This document shows, piece by piece, positions 40,834-49,313 of a stretch of DNA of 64,000 bases. The notes beneath the pieces were generated by a model, which had not been told where the DNA came from, ran no database searches, and saw only the letters and a list, made by a program, of their open reading frames with translations. This DNA comes from Streptomyces lincolnensis (GTDB taxonomy: Bacteria; Actinomycetota; Actinomycetes; Streptomycetales; Streptomycetaceae): NCBI RefSeq assembly GCF_001685355.1, contig NZ_CP016438.1, positions 9,176,001 through 9,240,000 of the forward strand, in the 5' to 3' direction. How positions within the stretch are numbered: the first letter of the stretch is position 1; each line of letters starts with the position of its first letter. A program made the translations under genes and the position numbers.

Positions 40834-42345
40834 CTAGTGGTGTGCGGCGAGCAGTCGGGGCGCGTCGGCGTCGGTGCCCGCGCCGCCGCGGAAGTAGGGC
40901 GACCTGCGTACCCACTTGGCCCACGCGGCGGCCACGAGACCGGACGTGATCATCGCAACAGGGGTGAGGAGCAGGAACCAGCCGTTGTCCGCGCTGAGTT
41001 CGAGATGGTCGGCGGAGCGGTAGAAGGACCAGCCGAGATAACCGCCCAGGCCCAGAAGTGCGGCGGCGCTCAGTGAAGGCAGCACCACCGCCCGCAGACC
41101 CTGGCGCCAGTCCTCGCGCAGCAGCGAGCGGAACCGTACGGCGGCCGCGAGCGCGGTCAGGGCGTACGACAGGGCGACCACGATCCCCACCGCGTTCACC
41201 GTCGCCATGATCATGTCGGAGAGGCGGGGGATGACGAGGGCGAGTGCCGCGACCGCCGTGGCCAGCGCGCCGACCAGCAGGGTCCCGGCGGCCGGAGTGC
41301 CGTAGCGGGGGCTGACCTTCGACCACACCGGTCCGAGCGTACGGTCCCGGCTCATCGCGAACATCGCCCGGGCCGTGGGGATCACCCCCGCCTGGAGGGA
41401 GGCGACCGCCGAGAACATCAGGGCCACCAGGGGCAGCGCGGCCAGTGGCTGGGAGGCCAGACGCTCGCCGAAGAACGCCAGCCCCTGGGCGCCGTGCCCG
41501 GCCAACTCCTCCTCGGACAGCACGCGTTGGAAGGCGATCGAACCGAGCAGGAACAGACCCAGCATCGTGACCAGGGTGGTGATACCGGCCCGGGAGGCGT
41601 CACGCGGGTCGCGGACCTCCTCGTTCACGCTGAACGCGGCCTCGAAGCCCCAGTAGCAGAACACCGACAGCAGCAGGCCCTGGGCGAGCGCCTGGGCCGA
41701 GGGGATCGCGAACGGGTCGAACCAGCTGAGCCGGAAGGGGTGCGGCCCGGTGACGATGCCGTATCCGCAGAAGCCCAGCAGGACGACGTACTCGAAGACC
41801 AGCAGTCCGGCCTGGAGCCGGGCCGCCGTGCGGATACCGGTGACGGCGGTCAGGGTGACGGCCACCAGCACCACGATGCCCAGCGCGGTCGTCTGGGCGG
41901 TCGACCCCGGATCCAGCGCGAGCCCGCCCACGCGGTGCAGGCCGGCGTCCCCGGCGAGCTGGATCAGCGCCGACCCGGTGACCGCCGTGGTGTACGCCAG
42001 GAACGCCACCACCGCCACGACGTTCACCCAGCCGACCATGAAGCCCAGCCACGGGGTGAGTGAACGGCCCACCCACACATAGCCGTTGCCCGCGTTCGGC
42101 TCGACGCGGTTGAGCCGGGAGTAGGCGCCCGCGATGCCCAGGACCGGCAGGAACGCCAGCAGCATGATGGCCGGCAGGTGCAGTCCGACGACCCCCGCGG
42201 TGACCCCGAGACCGATGCCGATGCTGGTGGTGGCGGCCGTGCTGGACGCGGCGATGGCGACGCCGTCCAGGACGCCGAGGGACCGGCGCAGCGCGGGCCC
42301 GGATGGTGGCGGTTCGGTGGCGGCTCCGAGGGGCTGGTGGGTCAT
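40834..42345 (-). CDS. APC superfamily amino acid/amine permease
   Basis: The protein has 503 residues with about 12 predicted transmembrane helices. It has the APC unwound-helix region AIAASSTAATTSIGIGLGVTAG in helix 1, and NAGNGYVWVGRSLTPWLGFMVGW and FEAAFSVNEEVRDPRDA in the usual positions. It probably imports an amino acid or amine by proton or sodium symport. First gene of an operon with the amidohydrolase; it diverges from a TetR gene over 163 bases that include CAAC/GTTG arms and a triple 13-base repeat. Confidence 0.92.
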   Translation of the reverse strand: MTHQPLGAATEPPPSGPALRRSLGVLDGVAIAASSTAATTSIGIGLGVTAGVVGLHLPAIMLLAFLPVLGIAGAYSRLNRVEPNAGNGYVWVGRSLTPWLGFMVGWVNVVAVVAFLAYTTAVTGSALIQLAGDAGLHRVGGLALDPGSTAQTTALGIVVLVAVTLTAVTGIRTAARLQAGLLVFEYVVLLGFCGYGIVTGPHPFRLSWFDPFAIPSAQALAQGLLLSVFCYWGFEAAFSVNEEVRDPRDASRAGITTLVTMLGLFLLGSIAFQRVLSEEELAGHGAQGLAFFGERLASQPLAALPLVALMFSAVASLQAGVIPTARAMFAMSRDRTLGPVWSKVSPRYGTPAAGTLLVGALATAVAALALVIPRLSDMIMATVNAVGIVVALSYALTALAAAVRFRSLLREDWRQGLRAVVLPSLSAAALLGLGGYLGWSFYRSADHLELSADNGWFLLLTPVAMITSGLVAAAWAKWVRRSPYFRGGAGTDADAPRLLAAHH

Positions 42346-42423
42346 GGCAGGGCCTCCGCTGGGGCCGGGGGGCTCTGTCGGCCCCGGTGAGCGGACATGA
42401 AACTGCCCGGGGGCTTCTCAGGT

Positions 42424-42434
42424 CAACGGTGTTG
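42424..42434. promoter_or_regulatory. CAAC-GGT-GTTG inverted repeat
   Basis: A short perfect inverted repeat in the permease-TetR divergent region, 79 bases from the permease start. It is a possible TetR operator. Confidence 0.35.
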
Positions 42435-42443
42435 TCATAAGGT

Positions 42444-42482
42444 GCGCCCACCGACCGCGCCCACCGACCGCGCCCACCGACC
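42444..42482. repeat. 13-bp perfect tandem repeat, three copies
   Basis: GCGCCCACCGACC repeats exactly three times (42444, 42457, 42470) within the 5' leader of the TetR gene, ending 26 bases before its ATG. Copy number could alter promoter or leader geometry. Confidence 0.95.
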
Positions 42483-42508
42483 GCATCCGCCGCCCCGGGG
42501 AGACACGC

Positions 42509-43207
42509 ATGACCGAACGGGTCGTCCCGTCCGCCGCCCGGCAGCGCCGGCGCCCGACCAAACAGGGCGTCGTGCTCTCCGAGGAACTGATCGTCGAGAC
42601 CGCGCTGCGGCTCATCGAGGAGCACGGCGCGGACGCGCTCTCGGTCCGCCGGCTGGGCCGGGCCCTCGGTGCCGACCCCAGCTCGCTGTACCGGTACTTC
42701 CGGCACACCGACGACCTGATGCTGGCCATCGCCGACGAGCTCATCGGCCGCACCCTGCGCACCTGGCGCCCGACCGGCGACTGGCGGGCCGACCTCAGGG
42801 ACCTGGGCCTGCGCATGCACGCCGGTGCCCTCGCACACCCACGGGCGGCCGTGCTCAGCTCCTACCGGGTCACCGGGCGCGCGCACGAGATCCAGGCCGT
42901 CGAGACCATCGTCGGCGTACTGCGCGGAGCCGGTTTCCCCGACGCCGAGGCGGTGCGGATCTACCACGCCTTCGTCGACCAGGCCCTCGCCTTCGGCGCC
43001 CTCGACTCGGCGAGCGCGGCCATGCCGAAGGCGGCGCGCGAGACGGAGGCGGCCGTCTGGACGGCCACCTACGCCCGGCTGCCCGCCACCACCCACCCGC
43101 ACATCGCCGCCACCGCCCGCCACCTCGTCGCGGACATGCGGCACAGCTCCTATCCGGCGGCCCTGGAACTGCTGCTCGACGCGGCGGCGGCGCGGCTCGC
43201 CGACTGA
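42509..43207 (+). CDS. TetR/AcrR family regulator
   Basis: The protein has 232 residues. HTH at residues about 22-70 (LIVETALRLIEEHGADALSVRRLGRALGADPSSLYRYFRHTDDLM), then a TetR_C ligand domain. GGGGAGAC lies ahead of the ATG. It diverges from the permease-amidohydrolase operon and is its likely repressor, perhaps induced by the imported substrate. Confidence 0.92.
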   Translation: MTERVVPSAARQRRRPTKQGVVLSEELIVETALRLIEEHGADALSVRRLGRALGADPSSLYRYFRHTDDLMLAIADELIGRTLRTWRPTGDWRADLRDLGLRMHAGALAHPRAAVLSSYRVTGRAHEIQAVETIVGVLRGAGFPDAEAVRIYHAFVDQALAFGALDSASAAMPKAARETEAAVWTATYARLPATTHPHIAATARHLVADMRHSSYPAALELLLDAAAARLAD

Positions 43208-43285
43208 ATCGGCCGTCCCGGGATATCCGCAAGGGAGAGGGCCGCGGGACACGAACGTCTCGCGTCCGGACCCTTCGGAGGAGAC

Positions 43286-43678
43286 ATGTCCTTGGTGAAA
43301 GCGGGCGTCGTCGTGCTCGACTGTGCCGAGCCGGAGAAACTCGCGGAGTTCTACAAGGAGTTGCTGGACGCGGAGCAGACGCACGAGAGCGCCAACCGGG
43401 TGGAGATACGGGGGGCCGACGGGATCCGGCTGGCGTTCCGTCGTGATGTGAACGCCACCCCGCCGAGCTGGCCGCGCCCCGAGAACGCGCTCCAGGTCCA
43501 TCTGGACTTCGTGGTGGAGGAACTGGACGAGGTGGAACGCAGGGTGATCGGCCTCGGCGGTCGCGCCCTGGACACCAAGGACGTGACCGGCATCCACGAG
43601 GAACGCGGCTTCGCCGACCCGGCCGGCCACTCCTTCACCCTGCGGCTCATCCCGTCCACGGCACCGAAGCAGGGGTGA
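43286..43678 (+). CDS. VOC (glyoxalase/bleomycin-resistance fold) protein
   Basis: The protein has 130 residues; ATG follows GGAGGAGAC. Paired beta-alpha-beta-beta-beta modules: VKAGVVVLDCAEPEKLAEFYKELL and LQVHLDFVVEELDEV, with the end ERGFADPAGHSFTLRL. This is the VOC_5 (glyoxalase-like) subgroup, often of unknown substrate. Metal ligands may be His in QVHLDF and the later acidic residues. A strong bidirectional hairpin lies just downstream. Confidence 0.88.
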   Translation: MSLVKAGVVVLDCAEPEKLAEFYKELLDAEQTHESANRVEIRGADGIRLAFRRDVNATPPSWPRPENALQVHLDFVVEELDEVERRVIGLGGRALDTKDVTGIHEERGFADPAGHSFTLRLIPSTAPKQG

Positions 43679-43714
43679 ACCGGCGAGGTCGCGGTACCGG
43701 CGCAACGTGAACGA

Positions 43715-43742
43715 GGGGGGCTCGCGGCACCGCGAGCCCCCC
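43715..43742. terminator. Strong bidirectional hairpin terminator
   Basis: GGGGGGCTCGCGG (43715-43727) and CCGCGAGCCCCCC (43730-43742) are perfect reverse complements, realistically a 12-bp stem with a GCAC loop. It lies between the convergent VOC and DUF4235 genes. Confidence 0.9.
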
Positions 43743-43744
43743 TT

Positions 43745-43778
43745 CCCGTGCCGTGGTCAGTCCCGTGCCGTGGTCAGT
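43745..43778. repeat. 17-bp tandem duplication spanning the DUF4235 stop codon
   Basis: CCCGTGCCGTGGTCAGT occurs twice head to tail (43745-43761 and 43762-43778). The copy nearest the gene contains the stop codon (43774-43776); the other repeats it downstream on the minus strand. Confidence 0.95.
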
Positions 43779-44070
43779 CGCGGCCGCCCTTCTCCGCGGC
43801 CGGCCAGACGCCCGTCGAGCGTTCGATGGCCTTCGCCCCGGTGCGGTCGACCGCACTGCGGACCACGGCGAAGATGGCGCCCTGGACCGCCGCGGCCAGC
43901 AGGATCTCTCCCCAGCCGCGATCCCGGTCCAGCGCGTCGGGGGCGTCCTCCTCGTGCCGTATCGCCATCCAGGTCTTGCGGAAGGCGAGCCCGGCCAGGG
44001 CGCCGCCCGCCCAGCCCAGGACGAAGCCGACGGGCTGGTAGGCGAGGGGCAGTTTCTTCTTCTTGGCCAC
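43774..44070 (-). CDS. DUF4235 small membrane protein
   Basis: The protein has 98 residues from GTG 44070, preceded by GGAGGAG; an ATG at 44085 would place that ribosome-binding site inside the gene and has none of its own. A lysine-rich start (AKKKKLPLAYQPVG), a glycine-rich transmembrane segment (FVLGWAGGALAGLAFRKTW) and a second one (GEILLAAAVQGAIFAVVRSAVDR) fit DUF4235. Two-helix membrane protein of unknown function. The end lies in a 17-base duplication. Confidence 0.88.
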   Translation of the reverse strand: MAKKKKLPLAYQPVGFVLGWAGGALAGLAFRKTWMAIRHEEDAPDALDRDRGWGEILLAAAVQGAIFAVVRSAVDRTGAKAIERSTGVWPAAEKGGRD

Positions 44071-44109
44071 GTGGATCTCCTCCATCTAATGGGTGGGTTG
44101 CTCGCGCGC

Positions 44110-45129
44110 TCAGGGCCGTCCCTGTGCCGGGATCTCCTCGCCCGCCGGCACCGGCCCCGGGGGTGTCCCGTCGCCGAAGGGCCGGCCGCCCAGTTCCTCG
44201 CGGTGGTGCGGCGACAGCCAGCCGGACAGATCGGGGCCGAGCGGCACGATGCCGGTCGGGTTGATGCCGGTGTGGACCTGGTGGTAGTGCCGTTTGATGT
44301 GGTCGAAGTCGACCGTGTCACCGAACCCCGGCGTCTGGTAGAGGTCGCGGACGTAACCCCACAGCACCGGGTTCTCCGCCAGCTTCCAGCGGTTGCACTT
44401 GAAGTGGCCGTGGTAGACGGCGTCGAAGCGCACCAGCGTGGTGAACAGCCGGATGTCCGCCTCGGTGATCGTGTCCCCGACCAGATAGCGCTGCCGGGCC
44501 AGCCGCGGGGTCAGCGCCTCCAGCCGCCGGAACACGCCCGCGCAGGCGCTCTCGTACTCCTCCTGGACGGTGGCGAAACCCGCCCGGTACACACCGTTGT
44601 TGACGTCCTCGTAGACGTCCGCCATCACCGTGTCGATCTCGTCGCGCAGCGCCTGCGGATAGAGGTCGGGCGCCCCCTTCCGGTGCAGGGCCGTCCACTC
44701 GGTGGCGAGGTCCAGGGTGATCTGCTGGTAGTCGTTGGTGACCAGCTTCCCGCTGGGCACGTCCACCAGCGCCGGCACGCTCACACCGCCCGGGTAGTCG
44801 CTCTCCCGCCGGTCGTAGGCCTCGCTCAGGAAGCGGATGCCGAGGACCGGGTCACGGCCGTCCGGATCGAGGGTGAAACGCCAGCTGCGGTCGTCCTGGA
44901 TCGGATCGGCGACGGCGAGGGACAGGGCGTCCTCCAGACCGAGCAGCCGCCGGGAGACCAGCGACCGGCTCGCCCACGGACAGGCACGGCTGACCACCAG
45001 CCGGTAGCGGCCCGCCTCCACCGGCCAGCCGTCCCGGCCGTCCGCGGTGACCCGGTCCGTGAAATGGCTCTTGGACCGCTTGAACGCCTTCCTGCCATAG
45101 GTGTCGTTGCCGTCGTCTCCGGCACTCAT
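44110..45129 (-). CDS. ECM4-type glutathione S-transferase / glutathionyl-hydroquinone reductase family
   Basis: The protein has 339 residues; ATG 45129 follows GGAGGAGG. The catalytic motif is ACPWASR with Cys50, as in the Xi-class enzymes, and the C-terminal helical domain contains DIRLFTTLVRFDAVYHGHFKCNRW and a Tyr-rich HIKRHYHQVH. Xi-class enzymes reduce S-conjugated hydroquinones with a low-molecular-weight thiol. Streptomyces use mycothiol rather than glutathione, so a mycothiol- or quinone-linked reaction is inferred. It diverges from a cation transporter gene. Confidence 0.92.
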   Translation of the reverse strand: MSAGDDGNDTYGRKAFKRSKSHFTDRVTADGRDGWPVEAGRYRLVVSRACPWASRSLVSRRLLGLEDALSLAVADPIQDDRSWRFTLDPDGRDPVLGIRFLSEAYDRRESDYPGGVSVPALVDVPSGKLVTNDYQQITLDLATEWTALHRKGAPDLYPQALRDEIDTVMADVYEDVNNGVYRAGFATVQEEYESACAGVFRRLEALTPRLARQRYLVGDTITEADIRLFTTLVRFDAVYHGHFKCNRWKLAENPVLWGYVRDLYQTPGFGDTVDFDHIKRHYHQVHTGINPTGIVPLGPDLSGWLSPHHREELGGRPFGDGTPPGPVPAGEEIPAQGRP

Positions 45130-45233
45130 GTGTCCTCCTCCGTCCTCCTCGGGGTACGCCCTGGTGAACGCGTTCCCCGATTTCCGCCGACGGCACGGTG
45201 TGTGCCCCATCCCGCCGGGGGCAGTCGGCGGAG

Positions 45234-46205
45234 GTGACAGAGACATCTCCGCATCAGAAGGCCGACCGCAGGACCCGCGTCACCGTGCTGGTGGCGCTCG
45301 CCGCCAACCTGGTGATCGCCGTCGCCAAGGCCGTCGGCGGCCTGCTCGCCGGCTCACCCGCCCTGCTGTCCGAGGCCGCGCACTCCGTGGCCGACAGCAT
45401 GAACGAGGTCTTCCTGCTCGCCGCACTGCGCCGCAGCCGACGCCCCGCCGACCGGCGCCACCCCTTCGGATACGGCAAGGAACGGTTCTTCTGGTCGCTG
45501 CTCGCGGCTGTCGGCATCTTCGTGATGGGCGGCTGTTTCTCCTTCTTCCAGGGCGTGGAGGCCCTGCGGGGCGGCTCCGAGGAGAAGCTCAGCGGCTATG
45601 TGGCGGGTCTGGTGGTCCTGGGCGTCGCCCTGCTCGCCGAGGGCGCCTCGCTGGTCCGCGCCCTGTACCAGGCGCACCGGCAGGGCCGGGGCGGCGACGG
45701 CCTGCGTGACCCCGCCCTGCGCACGGTGGTCGCCGAGGACGGCACCGCGGTGCTCGGCGTCACCCTCGCGATGGCCGGCATGGCGCTGCACATGGTGACC
45801 GGGCAGGTCGTGTGGGAGGCGTCCGCGTCCCTGGCGATCGGCGCACTGCTCGTCTACGTCGCCTACCGGCTGGGGCGGGAGGCCCGCGCCCAGTTGATCG
45901 GGGAGGCCGCGGATCCGGAGGCCAGCGGCAGGATCCGGGTCCTGCTGGACGCCCAGCCCGAGATCGACAGCGTGGAGGCGCTGTTCACGATGAAGATGGG
46001 GCTCGACGCGCTCCTGGTGGCCGCCCGCGTCGATCTGATGCCCGGTCTGGACAGCGAAAGGGTCGAGGAGGTCGCCGTCCGCATCAAGCGGTCCATCGCG
46101 AGCACGATCCCGGAAGCCGACCAGATCTTCCTCGACGTCACCGACCGGCTGGCCGCGGAGGCACGAGAAAGCCCCGCCGCGACGGGGGAGCGCGGCGGGG
46201 CCTGA
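45234..46205 (+). CDS. Cation diffusion facilitator (CDF) transporter
   Basis: The protein has 323 residues from GTG 45234, uncertain because the purine run directly touches the codon; an in-frame GTG at 45198 is the alternative. Six membrane helices with LLSEAAHSVADSMNE (His-x3-Asp of helix 2) and RRHPFGYGKERFFWSLLAA. The second helix-5 site reads AEDGTAV, so its His is replaced by Glu. A cytosolic C-terminal domain follows (DALLVAARVDLMPG). It probably effluxes zinc, manganese or iron against protons. The last codons form a perfect 11-bp hairpin. Confidence 0.9.
   Translation: MTETSPHQKADRRTRVTVLVALAANLVIAVAKAVGGLLAGSPALLSEAAHSVADSMNEVFLLAALRRSRRPADRRHPFGYGKERFFWSLLAAVGIFVMGGCFSFFQGVEALRGGSEEKLSGYVAGLVVLGVALLAEGASLVRALYQAHRQGRGGDGLRDPALRTVVAEDGTAVLGVTLAMAGMALHMVTGQVVWEASASLAIGALLVYVAYRLGREARAQLIGEAADPEASGRIRVLLDAQPEIDSVEALFTMKMGLDALLVAARVDLMPGLDSERVEEVAVRIKRSIASTIPEADQIFLDVTDRLAAEARESPAATGERGGA
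46171..46201 (+). terminator. Hairpin encoded by the last codons of the CDF gene
   Basis: GCCCCGCCGCG (46171-46181) and CGCGGCGGGGC (46191-46201) form a perfect 11-bp stem with a 9-base loop, ending two bases before the stop codon. A run of seven T, rare here, lies at 46253-46259 after a weaker CCCGG/CCGGG stem, perhaps a second terminator. Confidence 0.65.
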
Positions 46206-46267
46206 GGCTCGGGTGCCCGGTCGTCACACGTCCATGCGCGCCGGGACCAAGATTTTTTTCCGAGGTG

Positions 46268-46717
46268 TCAGCTGCCGTCCGCGGGCTCCAGCACGAAGAC
46301 CGGAATGACCCGATCCGTCTTCTTCTGGTATTCGGCGTACTGCGGGAAGGCCGCGACGGCACGCTCCCACCACGCGTCCTTCTCCGCCCCGGTGACCTCA
46401 CGGGCGACCATGTCCCGTTTGGCCGGCCCGTCCTGGAGCTCCACATGGGGATCGGACTTGACGTTGTGGTACCAGACCGGATGCTTGGGCGCTCCACCCA
46501 GCGAGGCGACGGCGGCGTACCGCCCCTCGTGCTCGACGCGCATCAGCGGCGTCTTGCGCAGCTTGCCGCTCTTGGCGCCCTTGGTCGTCAGCAGGATGAC
46601 GGGCATGCCCGTGTCCATCAACGTCGTTCCCTTGGTGCCGCCGGAGCTCTCGTACAACTCCACCTGCTCGCGCACCCACTGCTCCGGGCTGGGTTCGTAC
46701 TCGCCCTTGAGAGGCAT
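46268..46717 (-). CDS. Deazaflavin-dependent oxidoreductase (Ddn family)
   Basis: The protein has 149 residues. F420-binding split-barrel family member: [34 protein letters not shown] and [19 protein letters not shown] match the Ddn signature, including the TxGxKSGKxRxxPL loop that contacts F420 phosphates. The family includes nitroimidazole-activating and quinone-reducing enzymes; in Streptomyces F420H2-dependent reduction of quinones or xenobiotics is likely. Convergent with the CDF gene. Confidence 0.94.
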   Translation of the reverse strand: MPLKGEYEPSPEQWVREQVELYESSGGTKGTTLMDTGMPVILLTTKGAKSGKLRKTPLMRVEHEGRYAAVASLGGAPKHPVWYHNVKSDPHVELQDGPAKRDMVAREVTGAEKDAWWERAVAAFPQYAEYQKKTDRVIPVFVLEPADGS

Positions 46718-46749
46718 GGCATCCGTCCCATCATCATCGACTACGGCTG

Positions 46750-46785
46750 ACTCGTACCGAGTTCAACATCGATACGCGCGGTATC
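46750..46785. promoter_or_regulatory. Two short inverted repeats upstream of the CYP105-like operon
   Basis: ACTCG-TAC-CGAGT (46750-46762) and GATAC-GCGCG-GTATC (46771-46785) lie in the 239-base gap between the divergent Ddn-like gene and the P450 operon. Either could be an operator for an unlinked regulator. Nothing else is recognised in the gap. Confidence 0.4.
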
Positions 46786-46956
46786 CATCCCTACCCTGTT
46801 CCCCGCCGTCTCCACAAAGGGCCGACCGGCCATCGGCGTTCATCTCCGGCCAGTTTGCGTACGCCACCGATCTGGCCGAACTTGCCGTCGCCCCATAGGT
46901 GCCCGGGGCATCTAATGAAGATCTGCACGACGCACTCTTCGTCTGCGAGGTCTTCC

Positions 46957-48156
46957 ATGACGGAAACACAGCCCGTCGCCTTCCCCCAGGACCGGACCTG
47001 TCCCTACCACCCGCCCACCGGCTACGACTCCCTGCGCGCCGAGCGTCCGCTGAGCCGGATCACCCTCTACGACGGCACCCAGGCCTGGATGGTGAGCGGC
47101 CACGGCGCCGCCCGCGCCCTGCTGGCCGACCCGCGGCTGTCCACCGACCGGACGCACCCCCGGTTTCCCGCGCCCACGGCCCGCTTCGCGGCGGTGCGGA
47201 ACAAACGGGCCGCGCTGCTCGGTGTCGACGATCCCGAGCACCGCACCCAGCGGCGGATGATGATCCCCAGCTTCACACTGAAACGCGCCACCGAACTCCG
47301 CCCGCGCATCCAGCAGGTCGTGGACGAGCGGCTCGACGCGATGATCGCGCAGGGGCCGCCCGCCGAACTCGTGAGCGCCTTCGCGCTGCCCGTGCCCTCG
47401 ACGGTGATCTGTGCCCTGCTCGGCGTCCCCTACGCGGACCACGACTTCTTCGAGGGGCAGTCCCGGCGGCTGCTGCGTGGCCCCGCGGCCGAGGACGTCC
47501 TGGACGCCCGTGAGCAACTGGCCTCCTACTTCGACGAGTTGATCGACCGTAAGGAGAAGCAGCGGGACCCGGGGGACGGTGTGCTGGACGAACTGGTCCA
47601 CCGGCGGCTGCGCGAGGGCGAGATGGACCGCGAGGAGCTGATCGCCCTCGCGCTCATCCTGCTGGTCGCGGGCCACGAGACCACCGCGAACATGATCTCG
47701 CTCGGCACCTACACGCTTCTCCAGCACCCCGACCGGCTGGCCGAGTTGCGCGGTGACCCCGCGCTGCTGCCCATCGCGGTCGAGGAACTCATGCGGATGC
47801 TGTCGATCGCCGACGGGCTGCTGCGGATGGCCACCGAGGACATCGAGGTGGCGGGCACCACGATCCGGGCGGGCGAGGGCGTGGTCTTCGCGACCTCGGT
47901 CATCAACCGTGACGAGGACGTCTACGCCGACCCCGACACCCTCGACTGGCACCGCCCGGCCCGCCACCACGTCGCGTTCGGCTTCGGCATCCACCAGTGC
48001 CTCGGCCAGAACCTGGCCCGCGCCGAGCTGGAGATCGCCCTGCGCAGCCTCTTCGAGCGGCTGCCCACCCTCCGCCTCGCCGCACCGGCCGAGGAGATCC
48101 CCTTCAAGCCCGGCGACACCGTCCAGGGGATGCTGGAACTCCCCGTGACCTGGTAA
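46957..48156 (+). CDS. CYP105-like cytochrome P450
   Basis: The protein has 399 residues; ATG 46957 has GAGG six bases upstream. Typical CYP105 features: an early PQDRTCPYHPP, DDPEHRTQRRMMIPSF, I-helix LLVAGHETTANM, ExxR as EELMR and the heme loop FGFGIHQCLGQNLAR with Cys348. It is followed 13 bases later by a 3Fe-4S ferredoxin gene, the usual CYP105 operon layout. CYP105 enzymes oxidise sulfonylureas, macrolides, vitamin D and other xenobiotics; the true substrate is unknown. Confidence 0.95.
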   Translation: MTETQPVAFPQDRTCPYHPPTGYDSLRAERPLSRITLYDGTQAWMVSGHGAARALLADPRLSTDRTHPRFPAPTARFAAVRNKRAALLGVDDPEHRTQRRMMIPSFTLKRATELRPRIQQVVDERLDAMIAQGPPAELVSAFALPVPSTVICALLGVPYADHDFFEGQSRRLLRGPAAEDVLDAREQLASYFDELIDRKEKQRDPGDGVLDELVHRRLREGEMDREELIALALILLVAGHETTANMISLGTYTLLQHPDRLAELRGDPALLPIAVEELMRMLSIADGLLRMATEDIEVAGTTIRAGEGVVFATSVINRDEDVYADPDTLDWHRPARHHVAFGFGIHQCLGQNLARAELEIALRSLFERLPTLRLAAPAEEIPFKPGDTVQGMLELPVTW

Positions 48157-48169
48157 GAGGATCGCGGTC

Positions 48170-48370
48170 ATGCACATCGACATCGACACCGACGTCTGTA
48201 TCGGCGCGGGCCAGTGCGCCCTGGCCGCGCCGGGCGTCTTCACCCAGGACGACGACGGCTACAGCACCCTGGTGCCCGGCCGCCAGGACGATGCCGGCGA
48301 CCCCATGGTCCGCGAGGCGGCCCGGGCCTGCCCGGTCGGCGCCATCACGGTGTCCGAGACCGTTCGCTGA
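48170..48370 (+). CDS. 3Fe-4S ferredoxin partner of the P450
   Basis: The protein has 66 residues. Cys10, Cys16 (C-IGAGQ-C) and Cys54 (ACPVGA) are the three ligands of a 3Fe-4S cluster; the residue that would complete a 4Fe-4S site is Ala13, as in SuaB/SuaC-type ferredoxins. It transfers electrons from a ferredoxin reductase to the adjacent P450. AGAGGA precedes the ATG. Its last 26 bases overlap the end of the convergent sigma factor gene. Confidence 0.95.
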   Translation: MHIDIDTDVCIGAGQCALAAPGVFTQDDDGYSTLVPGRQDDAGDPMVREAARACPVGAITVSETVR

Positions 48371-49247
48371 CCGCGGGCGGGCCGAGGACGCCCAGCTCGA
48401 TCCGGCGCAGCCGCGCCGGGTCGGCGACCACGTCGTAGGCCGTGATCCGCCCGCCCCGTACCGTCACCGGCAGAGCGAGCAGCAGCCGCCCGTGCGGGGC
48501 GACGACGATGCCCGCGTCGCCGTCGACCAGGGCGAGGGCCGCGAACCGGGAGCGTTCGCGCAGCGCCACGGTTCCCTCGGCCACCGCACGGGCACCGCGC
48601 AGTTCGGCCGGCACCCCGGGCGGCAGGACGGCGGGGTCGGCCCGGCGGACCACGTCGGGGGCGAGCACGTCGAGCAGCCCGCCGAGGTCGCCGCCCCGTG
48701 CGGCGGCCAGGAAGGTCTCGACGACCCGGCGGTGCCGGTCGAGTTCGGCCTCCGGGACGGCGGGAGTGCCCCGGACCTTGTGCCGGGCCCGGCTGGCGAG
48801 CTTCTTCGCGGCCGGCACGGAGCGGTTCACGACCGCCGCGACCTGGTCGAAGGGCACGCCGAACAGGTCGTGCAGCACGAACGCGACCCGTTCGGCGGGG
48901 CCCAGCCTCTCCAGCACCACCAGGAGGGCGAGGCCCACGGAGTCACCGAGGACGGCCTCGTCCTCGGGGGCGTCCGCACCGGCCGGCTCCGGCACCCGGG
49001 GGCCGTACGGCTCCTCCCGCCGCGCCGCGCGCGAGCGGAGCATGTCCAGGCACACCCGGGAGACCACCGTCGTCAGCCACCCCGCCAGGTTGTCGATGGA
49101 GCCGGCGTCCGTACGGCTCAGCCGCAGCCAGGCCTCCTGGACGGCGTCCTCCGCCTCCTCGGCCGAGCCCAGCATGCGGTGCGCCACCGCCCGCAGCCGC
49201 CCGCGCCGCTCCTCGAACCGCCGCGCCAGCTCGTCGTGCCCGTCCAT
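48345..49247 (-). CDS. ECF41-type RNA polymerase sigma factor (SigJ-like)
   Basis: The protein has 300 residues; ATG 49247 follows GGGAGGAAGG. Region 2 (about 10-75: RAVAHRMLGSAEEAEDAVQEAWLRL) and region 4 (about 105-160: FVLHDLFGVPFDQVAAVVNRSVPAAKKLASRARHKV) are joined to a C-terminal SnoaL-like domain (about 175-290), the hallmark of ECF41. In this group the fused domain, not a separate anti-sigma factor, controls activity, and targets are often a neighbouring oxidoreductase. Here the divergent neighbour is an FMN azoreductase, 66 bases away. Confidence 0.93.
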   Translation of the reverse strand: MDGHDELARRFEERRGRLRAVAHRMLGSAEEAEDAVQEAWLRLSRTDAGSIDNLAGWLTTVVSRVCLDMLRSRAARREEPYGPRVPEPAGADAPEDEAVLGDSVGLALLVVLERLGPAERVAFVLHDLFGVPFDQVAAVVNRSVPAAKKLASRARHKVRGTPAVPEAELDRHRRVVETFLAAARGGDLGGLLDVLAPDVVRRADPAVLPPGVPAELRGARAVAEGTVALRERSRFAALALVDGDAGIVVAPHGRLLLALPVTVRGGRITAYDVVADPARLRRIELGVLGPPAVSERSRTP

Positions 49248-49313
49248 CGGTCACCTTCCTCCCGCGTGCTCCGTCACCCCACTGACGAACCCGACCCGAT
49301 CGAGGTGACCGAC

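Noticed and set aside
25991..48370. Secondary-metabolite gene cluster suggested by P450s
   Set aside because: No polyketide, peptide, terpene or RiPP core enzyme is present; the P450s are isolated or paired only with a ferredoxin.
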